A stretch of 13,660 nt of DNA from JAEUIZ01 sp046155605 (GTDB lineage: Bacteria > Planctomycetota > Phycisphaerae > Phycisphaerales > UBA1924): the NCBI GenBank assembly GCA_046155605.1, contig JBJXFQ010000086.1:1-13660 (forward strand), given 5' to 3'. The notes beneath the pieces are model-generated. The model searched no databases. It was not told where the DNA came from and saw only the letters and a program-made list of their open reading frames with translations. The translations under genes and the position numbers were made by a program. Of the stretch, positions 5,352 through 12,038 are shown one piece after another. Within the stretch, counting starts at the first letter, position 1; each line of letters opens with the position of its first letter.

Positions 5352-7469
5352 ATGAAGAGCGTGAAGTGTTTGTCCGCGGCCGCACTTGTCGGCCTCGCGG
5401 GCCAGGCGTTGGCGCAGCCGATCATCGACGGCGTGCGTGATGATTCGTTTTATGGCACCACCCCGCTGTGGGTGCAGAACCAGCCCACGGGCTTCGGCGA
5501 CAACTCCGCCACGTTGCCCTGCGATCCCAATGCCGTCAACAACCCGGGCGGCGTGACGACGGGCGTCGAGTTCCGCATCCCGCTCGCGGCCCTCGGCGCG
5601 GGTGCGAGCGGTGCCACCGTCAAGGTGATGGCCTTCATCACGTCGAAGTTCGGCGACTTCTCCTCGAACCAGTATCTGCCGGGGCTCCCGGCCACGCAGT
5701 TCAACCTCGGCGAGCCGCGGGTGATCGATCTTTCCGCGATCGCGGGCGGCATCGCCGGGAATCAGTTCGTCATCGGCGCGATGCCGGCGGCCGGCGCGAT
5801 CACGATCGACGGTACCCGTGACGCCGGCTACCCGGCGATCTCCGCCGCGCAGACCGCACGCACCGGCTTTGGCGACGCCAACACCGGGACCGTCGGCCCG
5901 TGCAACGGCTCCGAGGCCGACGGGCTCTATCTCGCGTTCGACGCCACCAACCTCTACGTCACGGTGACGGGCAACCTCGAGTCCAACGGCAACCGAGTCG
6001 TGCTCTTCATCGATTCGCTGGCGGGCGACGGGCAGAACCAACTCGTGGGCACGAATCCGACGACCACTGCCGCGGGCTCGCTGGCTCGCATGAGCGATGA
6101 TCCGAACACGGTTCCGATCGAGGGGATGAAGTTCGACGCCACGTTCAGCCCGGATCGCGTGGTGTTTGCAAGCCTTGAGGACGTCGGCGCGGGCCTGCAA
6201 CTTTTCGTTGACTTCGCCGAACTGCCGGCGGCCGGCAGCGGCAACTCCTGGTTCGTCGGCACGGGCACGGCCGGCGGCGGCGGCGTCCTCACCCCGGGCG
6301 ACCCCGGTGCGCCCGCCATCGCTGTCGATGTCAACAACTCGAACATCGCCGGCGTCCCGGGCTTCTGCCCGCCGCCCACGGGCAACCCTGATATCGCCAA
6401 CGGCTCCGAGATCGACGGCATCTACCTCAAGGTGGCGAACGGCAGGCTCTACGGCTTGGTCACGGGCAACATCCAGAGCAACTACAACAAGATCAGCCTC
6501 TTCTTCGACGTGGCCAGCGGTGGCCAGAACCAACTGCGCAGTGACAACCCCAACGTCGACTTCAACGGCCTGAACCGCCTGGGCAACGACGGCACGGGCA
6601 ACGGTCTCAAGTTCGACGCCGGATTCGAGGCCGACTACTTCGTCAGCCTCACCACCGGGCTCAACGGCCTCACGCCCGCCCTCTTCGCTAACTCCGCCGT
6701 CCTCCGCACCGACGGCAAGATCGTCAACGGCAACGGGTTCTCCCTCGACTACAGCAGTTTCGACGGCGGCGACAAGCCCGCCCAGGCCCCCGCCATCGAC
6801 TTCAACGGCCCGCTCCTCCAGCCCCAGACCGGATTTGTCCCCAACCCAGAGTGCAACTATGCACCACGTGGCGCGTCCACCGAACTCCAGGCCAACCCGA
6901 CCATGCCCTCCGCCACGGGCCTCGGCGGCAAGAGCCTCCACTGGCTCAACAACTCCAACCTCGGCGGCGTCAGCGGCGTCGACGTCAACGATCCCATGGC
7001 GACCGGGACCGTCACCGGCGCGCCCGCTGTCACCACCGGGTGGGAGTTCTCCATCGATCTCGCCGAACTCGGCGTTCCCGGCGGCAATCCCAACTCGACC
7101 ATCAAGGTCGCCGGATTCCTCAGCAATGGCGGGTACGACTTCCTCTCGAACCAGGTCGTCGGCGGCATCCCGAACACTCCGGGCCGCGCGTACGCCGTTA
7201 ACCTCGGCGAGCCCCGGGTCGTTGACTTCAGCGCTCTCGCCGGCGACCAGTTCGTGACGCTGTCGCCAGGCCCGACCTGCTATGTCAACTGCGACGGTTC
7301 GACCTCCGTCCCCTTCCTCAACGTCAACGACTTCGTCTGCTTCCTGAACCGCTTCGGTGCCGGCGAGAGTTATGCCAACTGCGACGCCTCGACCACCGCG
7401 CCGATTCTCAACGTCAACGACTTCATCTGCTTCTTGAACCGCTTCGGCGTGGGTTGCACAGCCCCGTAA
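5352..7469 (+). CDS. Secreted repeat protein with tandem C-terminal dockerin-like module
   Basis: The 705-residue product has a signal peptide (MKSVKCLSAAALVGLAGQALAQ, cut after Ala-Gln at about 22). I chose the ATG at 5352 because GAGAGGGAG lies 7 bases upstream; an in-frame GTG at 5334 would put six residues before it. Two units open with IDG.RD..Y and TGFGD and close with NLGEPRV.D.SA.AG..FV: a short one (about 22-140) and a long one (about 150-635). The long one holds two sub-repeats 165 residues apart, from GSEADGLYL (186) and GSEIDGIYL (351), each with VTGN.(E/Q)SN and GQNQL. The end (643-705) is a tandem of two 30-residue repeats with NCD.ST and LNVNDF(V/I)CFLNRF, the GC-type dockerin-like tail of Phycisphaerae proteins. 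Probably a cell-surface or exported protein; no catalytic motif was recognised, and the beta-rich body may be carbohydrate-binding (inference). Confidence 0.88.
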   Translation: MKSVKCLSAAALVGLAGQALAQPIIDGVRDDSFYGTTPLWVQNQPTGFGDNSATLPCDPNAVNNPGGVTTGVEFRIPLAALGAGASGATVKVMAFITSKFGDFSSNQYLPGLPATQFNLGEPRVIDLSAIAGGIAGNQFVIGAMPAAGAITIDGTRDAGYPAISAAQTARTGFGDANTGTVGPCNGSEADGLYLAFDATNLYVTVTGNLESNGNRVVLFIDSLAGDGQNQLVGTNPTTTAAGSLARMSDDPNTVPIEGMKFDATFSPDRVVFASLEDVGAGLQLFVDFAELPAAGSGNSWFVGTGTAGGGGVLTPGDPGAPAIAVDVNNSNIAGVPGFCPPPTGNPDIANGSEIDGIYLKVANGRLYGLVTGNIQSNYNKISLFFDVASGGQNQLRSDNPNVDFNGLNRLGNDGTGNGLKFDAGFEADYFVSLTTGLNGLTPALFANSAVLRTDGKIVNGNGFSLDYSSFDGGDKPAQAPAIDFNGPLLQPQTGFVPNPECNYAPRGASTELQANPTMPSATGLGGKSLHWLNNSNLGGVSGVDVNDPMATGTVTGAPAVTTGWEFSIDLAELGVPGGNPNSTIKVAGFLSNGGYDFLSNQVVGGIPNTPGRAYAVNLGEPRVVDFSALAGDQFVTLSPGPTCYVNCDGSTSVPFLNVNDFVCFLNRFGAGESYANCDASTTAPILNVNDFICFLNRFGVGCTAP
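7278..7466 (+). repeat. Tandem 30-residue dockerin-like repeats (two copies)
   Basis: Within the gene ending at 7469, residues 646-675 and 676-705 are tandem copies sharing NCD-x-S-T, P-x-LNVNDF, CFLNRFG and a Gly near the end. Each has one Cys after Asn and one Cys in the CFLNRF helix; further Cys at 643 and 702 flank the pair. The spacing of Asp/Asn residues (NCDGST, LNVND) resembles calcium-binding dockerin loops. The same tail, as a fragment, occurs at 136-189, so it is a shared C-terminal module in this genome. Confidence 0.75.
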
Positions 7470-7498
7470 GCGGAGCCTCGGCTATCACGGCATTCACG

Positions 7499-7534
7499 AC
7501 GCGGACCTCGCCTTCGGGGTCCGCGTTTATTTTT
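7499..7534 (+). terminator. Intrinsic terminator after the dockerin-type gene
   Basis: ACGCGGACC (7499-7507) pairs perfectly with GGTCCGCGT (7518-7526), giving a 9-bp GC-rich stem with a 10-base loop that can add two inner pairs. It is followed at once by TTATTTTT. It begins 30 bases after the TAA stop, which is the expected place for a Rho-independent terminator, and it separates this gene from the esterase-amylase genes. Confidence 0.85.
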
Positions 7535-7571
7535 CGGCTCCGCGCGCCGGACCGCGTATCGACATCGCGGC

Positions 7572-7586
7572 TACGGTTGCTACACC
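7572..7586 (+). promoter_or_regulatory. Candidate -10 element just before the esterase start
   Basis: GGCTACGGTTGCT lies immediately upstream of the ATG at 7587, with TACGGT (7572-7577) as a possible -10 hexamer. Only nine bases separate it from the start codon, so a transcript from here would be leaderless or nearly so, which agrees with the lack of a ribosome binding site. A similar GGCTATGCTTTGCT stands before the oxidoreductase start. No -35 was recognised. Confidence 0.35.
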
Positions 7587-8879
7587 ATGATCCGTGCCAT
7601 TCTCGCCGTCGTGCTTGCGCTCCTTTCCGTCGGCTCGGCCGCCGCACAGGAGCGTCCGCTGGTCATCATCGTTGAGGATCGCGCCGGGCTCGCCAACGAA
7701 GCCTCGCCGATCTATATGGGCTGCAACGCGAACGGCTGGAGCCCTGCCGACAAGCAATACCGGCTGGTCGGGCGTTCCGATCGCCGCTGGCAGACCGTGA
7801 TGCCGTGGGTCAAGCACGATCCGCCGCTGCAGTTCAAGTTCACGCGAGGCACCTGGGAGACCGTTGAGATTGCCGCGGACATGACTGACATTGTCAATCG
7901 GAAACTGCCCGACGTCGATGTCTCCAAACTCAAGCCGGACGAGCCGATCGTGGTCGAACTGGTGGTCGAGGCCTGGGCCGATCAGCGCCCGGAAGCGATG
8001 GCCAAGAAGGCCGCCGATCCGTATCGCACGATCGCGGCGCGCGGGCGACTGCAACGTCTCTCGGTCGTCGGTGGCGGCACACCGGGCCGATCGCGTGACG
8101 TGCTCGTCTGGCTCCCGCCGGGCTATGAGCACCGCGCGAGCGCGGAGCGTCGGTATCCGGTGTTCTACCTGCACGACGGGCAAAACCTGTTCGAGCAGAT
8201 GCCGGGCGTGCCGGGCGAGTGGCGAGTCGATGAGACCTGCACGGAGATGATGTCCGACGGCCGCGCCGAGCCGTGCATCATCGTCGGGATCCCGCACGCC
8301 GGCGCGGGTCGCCGCGAGGAGTACAACCCGCCGGGCGGCGTTCCGGCCTTTGACGCCAAGGGCGAGGCCTATGTCCGGTTCATCCTCGACGAGGTTCGCC
8401 CGCGCGTTGAGCGATCGTTCCGTGTGAAGCCCGGCCCCGAGAGCACGGCCATCGGGGGGTCGTCGATGGGCGCGCTGATCTCGCTCTATGCGGCAACGCG
8501 CCACCCCGAGGTCTTTGGAAAGGTCCTCCTCGAGAGCCCGTCGATCGCATGGGACGAATGGCGGGCCGTGCCGGGTCTTGTCGCCGGCGTCTCTCGCTGG
8601 CCCGGGCGAATCTATGTGGCGATGGGCACCAAGGAGACCGCCGACGCCGCGGCCAGCGAGCGTCTCGTCGCCGCAGCCAAGGGACTCGACGCTTTCCTCG
8701 GCGAGCGAGGCGTGACGGATCGGATGCTCGTGATCGAGCCCGATGCCGCCCACGACGAGAACGCGTGGGCCTCGCGGTTCCCCGCCGCACTCAAGTTCCT
8801 GTTCCCGGCAGATCCTAACGCGCCGCTCCCGCCTGTGATGCCGCAGAAGGGCGGCCCGGCACCCGCGCCGCCGAAGTGA
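7587..8879 (+). CDS. Secreted alpha/beta-hydrolase esterase with N-terminal starch-binding-like domain
   Basis: The 430-residue product has a signal peptide (1-21, cut after SAAAQ). Residues about 22-135 look like a CBM20/CBM48-type beta-sandwich, with GCNANGWSPADKQYRL and LQFKFTRGTWETVE, the pattern seen before many bacterial esterases of this group. The catalytic part is of the putative esterase family (PF00756, enterochelin-esterase/feruloyl-esterase-like): YPVFYLHDGQNLFE, nucleophile Ser293 in GGSSMGAL, and His389 in DAAHDENAW near the end. The acid partner is less clear; Glu350 or Asp353 in MGTKETAD are candidates. The C-terminus is a Pro/Gly-rich tail. It is the first gene of a three-gene group and its stop overlaps the GTG start option of the amylase. 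The substrate is unknown; an ester-bearing polysaccharide or oligosaccharide outside the cytoplasm is likely. Confidence 0.85.
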   Translation: MIRAILAVVLALLSVGSAAAQERPLVIIVEDRAGLANEASPIYMGCNANGWSPADKQYRLVGRSDRRWQTVMPWVKHDPPLQFKFTRGTWETVEIAADMTDIVNRKLPDVDVSKLKPDEPIVVELVVEAWADQRPEAMAKKAADPYRTIAARGRLQRLSVVGGGTPGRSRDVLVWLPPGYEHRASAERRYPVFYLHDGQNLFEQMPGVPGEWRVDETCTEMMSDGRAEPCIIVGIPHAGAGRREEYNPPGGVPAFDAKGEAYVRFILDEVRPRVERSFRVKPGPESTAIGGSSMGALISLYAATRHPEVFGKVLLESPSIAWDEWRAVPGLVAGVSRWPGRIYVAMGTKETADAAASERLVAAAKGLDAFLGERGVTDRMLVIEPDAAHDENAWASRFPAALKFLFPADPNAPLPPVMPQKGGPAPAPPK

Positions 8880-8884
8880 TCCCG

Positions 8885-10447
8885 ATGCGTCTGCGCTGGC
8901 TGCTTCTCACGCTTGTTCTTGCTGTTCACACGGCAGCGATCCGCGCGCAGGTGATCGATCGCCCAGTCGCCGACGAGGTGTGGTATTCCATCATGCCCAT
9001 CGCGTGGCGCGACTCAAACAACGACGAGTACCGTGACGGCGATATCGGCGGCCTCATCGACTCGCTGCCTTACCTGCAGACGCTTGGGATCACGGGGCTC
9101 TGGCTCACGCCGGTCTTTCCGTCGCCCGCCTATCACGGGTACCAGCACGCCGAGGCCGACCGAATCAACCCGACCCTCGGCGACACGGAGCAGTTCCGCG
9201 ACTTTGTCCGGCTGGCGCACGCTCGCGGAATCAAGGTGCTCATCGACTTCGTGGTCTACGGCATCAACCGAGAGAGCGGGATCGCCCGCTCCGCGCTCGC
9301 CGATCCCACCGACCCGTCCCGTGGCTGGCTGTCCATCGACGCCAGCAGCGGCAAGCCCGTCGGCTATTCCTTCAAGACGTGGACCGGCGACACCGTCGGT
9401 TTCGTCAACTGGGACCTTCGTCAGCCCGGCCCGGTCGATCTCGTTCGCACATGGTCGCTCCTCTGGCTCGATCCCAACGGCGACGGCGATCATTCCGACG
9501 GCGTCGATGGCTATCGCCTGGACCACGTCTGGCACCGATACGACAAAGGCCCCGATGGACTCGGCTATCACCTCGTCGAGTTCTGGGAGCCCTGGGGGCG
9601 CGCCGTGCGTGCCGCACGCCCGGGTGCGTTCGCCGTCGCGGAACAAGCGCAATGGGAGACGACCGGCGCGGCGTTGCTCACGCCCGATGGCTTTGACGCG
9701 ACGTTTGCCAAGCCGCTGCTGTTTGCGATTCGCGAAGGCCTGACGACCGGCAACGCCGAGCCGATCCGTCGCGCGCTCGCGATCGCGCTCGCCGAACTTC
9801 CGCCGGGCAAGACCTATCTCGCCACGCTCGGCGACCACGATGTTGATCGCATCGCGTCGGTGGTCAAGGGAGACGCGCGAGATGCCGAACTTGCCGCCGC
9901 CATCCTTTTGACGCTGCCATTCCCGCCCGTGATCTACATGGGCGACGAGATCGGCATGCTCGGCACCAAGGGCGATTTCGGCAGCGACGCCAACGACATT
10001 CCCCGCCGCGAACCGTTCAAGTGGAATGCCGTTGCCGGCCCGCCGATGAGCGACTACTCGCGCCGCCATGCCGGCGCGTATGACGCCCGCGCCGCGCGCG
10101 ACCGCGACGGCCGCAGCGTGGAAGAGCAGAAGGGCCGCCCCGATTCGCTCCTTGAAGCGCATCGCCGGCTTATCCGGCTTCGTCTCGCCGCACCCGCACT
10201 TCGCCGGGGTACATACACCGAAGTCCCAGGCACGCTTAGCGGCGTCTTGTGCTTCGAGCGCTCGACTCCCGAACAGCGGCTGCTGATCGCCATCAATCTC
10301 TCGCATGAATCGGCCGCTGCGCCTTTGCCGCCGGGTGTCGCCCTTCGGGACGCCGTTACGGGCACCGCGATTGACCTCGCCTCAGACAATCCGCTCCCGA
10401 TTGCGCCGCGCGAGTACCGCATCGTCGAACTACTCCCGCTGCCTTAG
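8885..10447 (+). CDS. Secreted GH13 alpha-amylase-family enzyme
   Basis: From the ATG at 8885 the product has 520 residues; a GTG at 8876 overlapping the esterase stop would add three. Residues 1-22 form a signal peptide ending in AIRAQ. The GH13 barrel follows: VWYSIMPIAWRDSNND with a Ca-site-like loop, GITGLWLTPVFPSPAYHGY, nucleophile Asp213 in GYRLDHV, acid/base Glu253 in VAEQAQ, and Asp319 in LGDHDVDR. Region I reads DFVVYGIN (from Asp121), not the usual DVVxNH, so the Asn-His pair is missing. DPNGDGDHSDG just before the nucleophile resembles another calcium loop. The C-terminal beta domain (about 430-520) is present. It should cut or rearrange alpha-glucosidic bonds in starch, glycogen or maltodextrins; amylase versus alpha-glucosidase cannot be decided. 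It is coupled to the esterase upstream and to the hydrolase downstream. Confidence 0.88.
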   Translation: MRLRWLLLTLVLAVHTAAIRAQVIDRPVADEVWYSIMPIAWRDSNNDEYRDGDIGGLIDSLPYLQTLGITGLWLTPVFPSPAYHGYQHAEADRINPTLGDTEQFRDFVRLAHARGIKVLIDFVVYGINRESGIARSALADPTDPSRGWLSIDASSGKPVGYSFKTWTGDTVGFVNWDLRQPGPVDLVRTWSLLWLDPNGDGDHSDGVDGYRLDHVWHRYDKGPDGLGYHLVEFWEPWGRAVRAARPGAFAVAEQAQWETTGAALLTPDGFDATFAKPLLFAIREGLTTGNAEPIRRALAIALAELPPGKTYLATLGDHDVDRIASVVKGDARDAELAAAILLTLPFPPVIYMGDEIGMLGTKGDFGSDANDIPRREPFKWNAVAGPPMSDYSRRHAGAYDARAARDRDGRSVEEQKGRPDSLLEAHRRLIRLRLAAPALRRGTYTEVPGTLSGVLCFERSTPEQRLLIAINLSHESAAAPLPPGVALRDAVTGTAIDLASDNPLPIAPREYRIVELLPLP

Positions 10448-10459
10448 GTGGAACTGCCC

Positions 10460-11209
10460 GTGCGCATTGTCGCCTGGAATCTGATGCATGGCGGCAATGC
10501 TCGCCGAATGCCCGAGATCGCCCTCACCCTCCTGGAACTCAAGCCCGACATCGTCGTGCTCACCGAGTTCCGCCCGGCAGCCGGAGGCCAGATCGCCGGA
10601 GTGCTCGCAGACCACGGCCTGATCCACCACGTCCAGAACAATCCGCCGCGCGGCAGCAACGGACTGCTCATCGCCGCGCGTCCGCCGCTCCGCGAGATCG
10701 CTCCGATTTCTCTCGGCGGCGTCGGGGTGAACTCGCGCGCCGCCCGCCGACTCATCGAGATCGAGACGCCCGGGCTCGCGCTCGTGGGCATCCATGTCCC
10801 TCCGGACGCCTGGACCGACAACCCCGCCGACACCTCGGCGCGCGAGCGAGTCTTCGCCCGTCTCATCGAGATCGCGAGCGCTCGCCGCGACAGGCCGTGC
10901 GCGCTCGTCGGCGACTTCAACGCCGCCCGGCGTGATTCCGGGGGCGATTCTCCGACGCCCACGGGGAGCGCCTCGCTTGGCAAACTGGCCACATTCGGCT
11001 ACGTCGATGCCTGGCGCGTCACGAATCCCGGCACGACCGAGCCGACGTGGGTTGGGCACGATGGCCGCGGCGTGCGTATCGATCATGCCTTTCTTTCCGC
11101 ACCGCTGGCTCGTCGTCTGGCCGCGTGCCGATTGTGGCACGAGCCGCGGCTTGCGGGCCACTCCGATCACTCGATCATCGTCGTGGACCTCGACGGCGTC
11201 GAGAGTTGA
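10460..11209 (+). CDS. Endonuclease/exonuclease/phosphatase-fold hydrolase
   Basis: This metal-dependent phosphoesterase-fold protein has 249 residues from the GTG at 10460. That start gives MRIVAWNLMHGG, the usual family opening, with AGGTGGA (10446-10452) as ribosome site seven bases upstream, lying over the amylase stop. A GTG at 10448 would add four residues but has no site. Family residues are in place: Asn7, Glu36 in VLTEF, Asp152 and Asn154 in GDFNA, and Asp236-His237 in GHSDHSI. There is no signal peptide, so it should act in the cytoplasm, unlike the two exported enzymes before it. The substrate may be nucleic acid or a phospho- or sphingo-lipid; the family is too broad to tell. Length is normal for a minimal catalytic domain. 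Confidence 0.87.
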   Translation: MRIVAWNLMHGGNARRMPEIALTLLELKPDIVVLTEFRPAAGGQIAGVLADHGLIHHVQNNPPRGSNGLLIAARPPLREIAPISLGGVGVNSRAARRLIEIETPGLALVGIHVPPDAWTDNPADTSARERVFARLIEIASARRDRPCALVGDFNAARRDSGGDSPTPTGSASLGKLATFGYVDAWRVTNPGTTEPTWVGHDGRGVRIDHAFLSAPLARRLAACRLWHEPRLAGHSDHSIIVVDLDGVES

Positions 11210-11504
11210 TCGATCGGCATGGTCGCAAAGGCTTGTACATAAGGCATTTATGGCGTGTCAATCGATGCATGCGTGATCGCCTCCTCATCGACATTTGAGT
11301 ACCTGTGGAGCATCGGATCGTCCCGCTTTCTTGCCACCGCGTGCTACCAGCCGTTGTCGAAACTGTGCAAACTGCGGAAAAACCGCTAGAAAAACCGATG
11401 AATGGCGGTAAGTGGACTTGCTTGTGCGCGCGGAGCGTGTTACAACAAGCCCAAGAAAGAGGCGGGAAAGGATCCCCGCCAACACCGACTCTGTGGAGAA
11501 AGCA
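11210..11504. promoter_or_regulatory. Intergenic region upstream of the HU-like gene
   Basis: This stretch of 295 bases holds no open frame that looks coding and no recognisable RNA gene. No terminator for the preceding hydrolase was found. Near 11373-11398 AAAAACCG occurs twice, 14 bases apart, in the only A-rich patch of the region, which could be an upstream promoter element. The likely HU promoter and a small leader hairpin, GGCGGG (11461-11466) pairing with CCCGCC (11475-11480), lie at its right end. Confidence 0.45.
11418..11446 (+). promoter_or_regulatory. Candidate sigma70-type promoter of the HU-like gene
   Basis: TTGCTT (11418-11423) and TACAAC (11441-11446) stand 17 bases apart, matching the housekeeping consensus at three and four of six positions. 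Transcription would start near 11453, leaving a leader of about 50 bases with a 6-bp GC hairpin before the ribosome site GGAG (11495-11498). The A-rich patch 20 or more bases upstream would suit a strongly expressed gene. Not confirmed. Confidence 0.4.
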
Positions 11505-11897
11505 ATGGCGAAGAAGACGAGCAAGCCTGCGAAGAAGTCGGCCGCGAAGCCGGCCGCCCCCAAGCCCACCAAACTCACGCCCGCCGGAAAGCAGCGGACC
11601 AAGGGCGAGGTGTACCGCATCATCGCCGAGCACACCGGCCTGGCCCGCAAGGAGATCGTCGGCGTGTTCGACACCATGGCCCGCGTCATGTCGGTCGATC
11701 TCGCCAAGCCCTCGCCCGACAAGCCCAAGGTCTTCGTCGTGCCGGGCCTGATGAAGGTCACCGCCCGCTTCAAACCCGCTCAGCCGGCGCGCAAGGGCAT
11801 CGACCCCTTCACCAAGCAGGAAAAAATGTTCAAGGCCAAGCCCGCGTCCACGGCCCTGAAGATCCGCCCGCTCAAGGCGCTCAAGGCGATGGTCTGA
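11505..11897 (+). CDS. HU-family DNA-binding protein with Lys/Ala/Pro-rich N-terminal tail
   Basis: The 130-residue product begins at the ATG at 11505, six bases after GGAG. Residues 1-28 are a basic, low-complexity tail (repeats of KP, AKK and AKPA), like the tails of histone H1-like and eukaryote-like bacterial HU proteins. The HU body follows: helices TKGEVYRIIAEHTGLARKEI and FDTMARVMSVDL, beta strands KVFVVPGLMKVTARF, then the DNA-binding arm with ARKGIDPFTKQEKMFKAKPAS, where Pro after Asp corresponds to the intercalating proline of HU/IHF, and the final LKIRPLKALKAMV. It should bind and bend DNA in the nucleoid. The tail probably adds non-specific DNA contacts (inference). It is a single-gene unit with its own promoter and strong terminator. 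Confidence 0.92.
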   Translation: MAKKTSKPAKKSAAKPAAPKPTKLTPAGKQRTKGEVYRIIAEHTGLARKEIVGVFDTMARVMSVDLAKPSPDKPKVFVVPGLMKVTARFKPAQPARKGIDPFTKQEKMFKAKPASTALKIRPLKALKAMV

Positions 11898-11939
11898 TCG
11901 CAGTAGCGGCCTGATCTTGAGAATGTTGTAGTTGCACTT

Positions 11940-11976
11940 CAAGCCCCCGAACGCACGTTCGGGGGCTTGTTCATTT
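11940..11976 (+). terminator. Intrinsic terminator of the HU-like gene
   Basis: CAAGCCCCCGAAC (11940-11952) pairs perfectly with GTTCGGGGGCTTG (11957-11969) across a four-base GCAC loop, a 13-bp stem, followed by TTCATTT. It starts 42 bases after the stop codon. This is the strongest hairpin in the window and fits a highly transcribed gene. Confidence 0.9.
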
Positions 11977-12025
11977 AAAGCATCTCGGCTCATGCCTGGG
12001 CGAGCAACTCACGGGCGTCAACGGC

Positions 12026-12038
12026 TATGCTTTGCTCG
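12026..12038 (+). promoter_or_regulatory. Candidate -10 element just before the oxidoreductase start
   Basis: TATGCT (12026-12031) ends seven bases before the ATG at 12039, so transcription from it would begin at or next to the start codon and give a leaderless message. No ribosome site precedes that ATG. The wider GGCTATGCTTTGCT resembles GGCTACGGTTGCT before the esterase gene. No good -35 hexamer is visible. Confidence 0.35.

Noticed and set aside
5331..6941. A 536-codon open frame on the minus strand opposite the dockerin-type gene
   Set aside because: It is a GC-rich mirror of the coding strand with low-complexity Val/Ala/Glu/Asp/Arg content, no domain and no ribosome site. The plus-strand frame has a signal peptide, repeats and a terminator.
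7527..10306. Minus-strand open frames of more than 400 codons opposite the esterase and amylase
   Set aside because: They lack domains and have composition expected from the antisense of high-GC genes. Catalytic motifs of the plus-strand genes fix the true strand.
11175..11993. A 272-codon minus-strand frame covering the HU-like gene and its promoter region
   Set aside because: Its first part is the antisense of the terminator and HU gene, and the rest is non-coding sequence. No motif or ribosome site was found.
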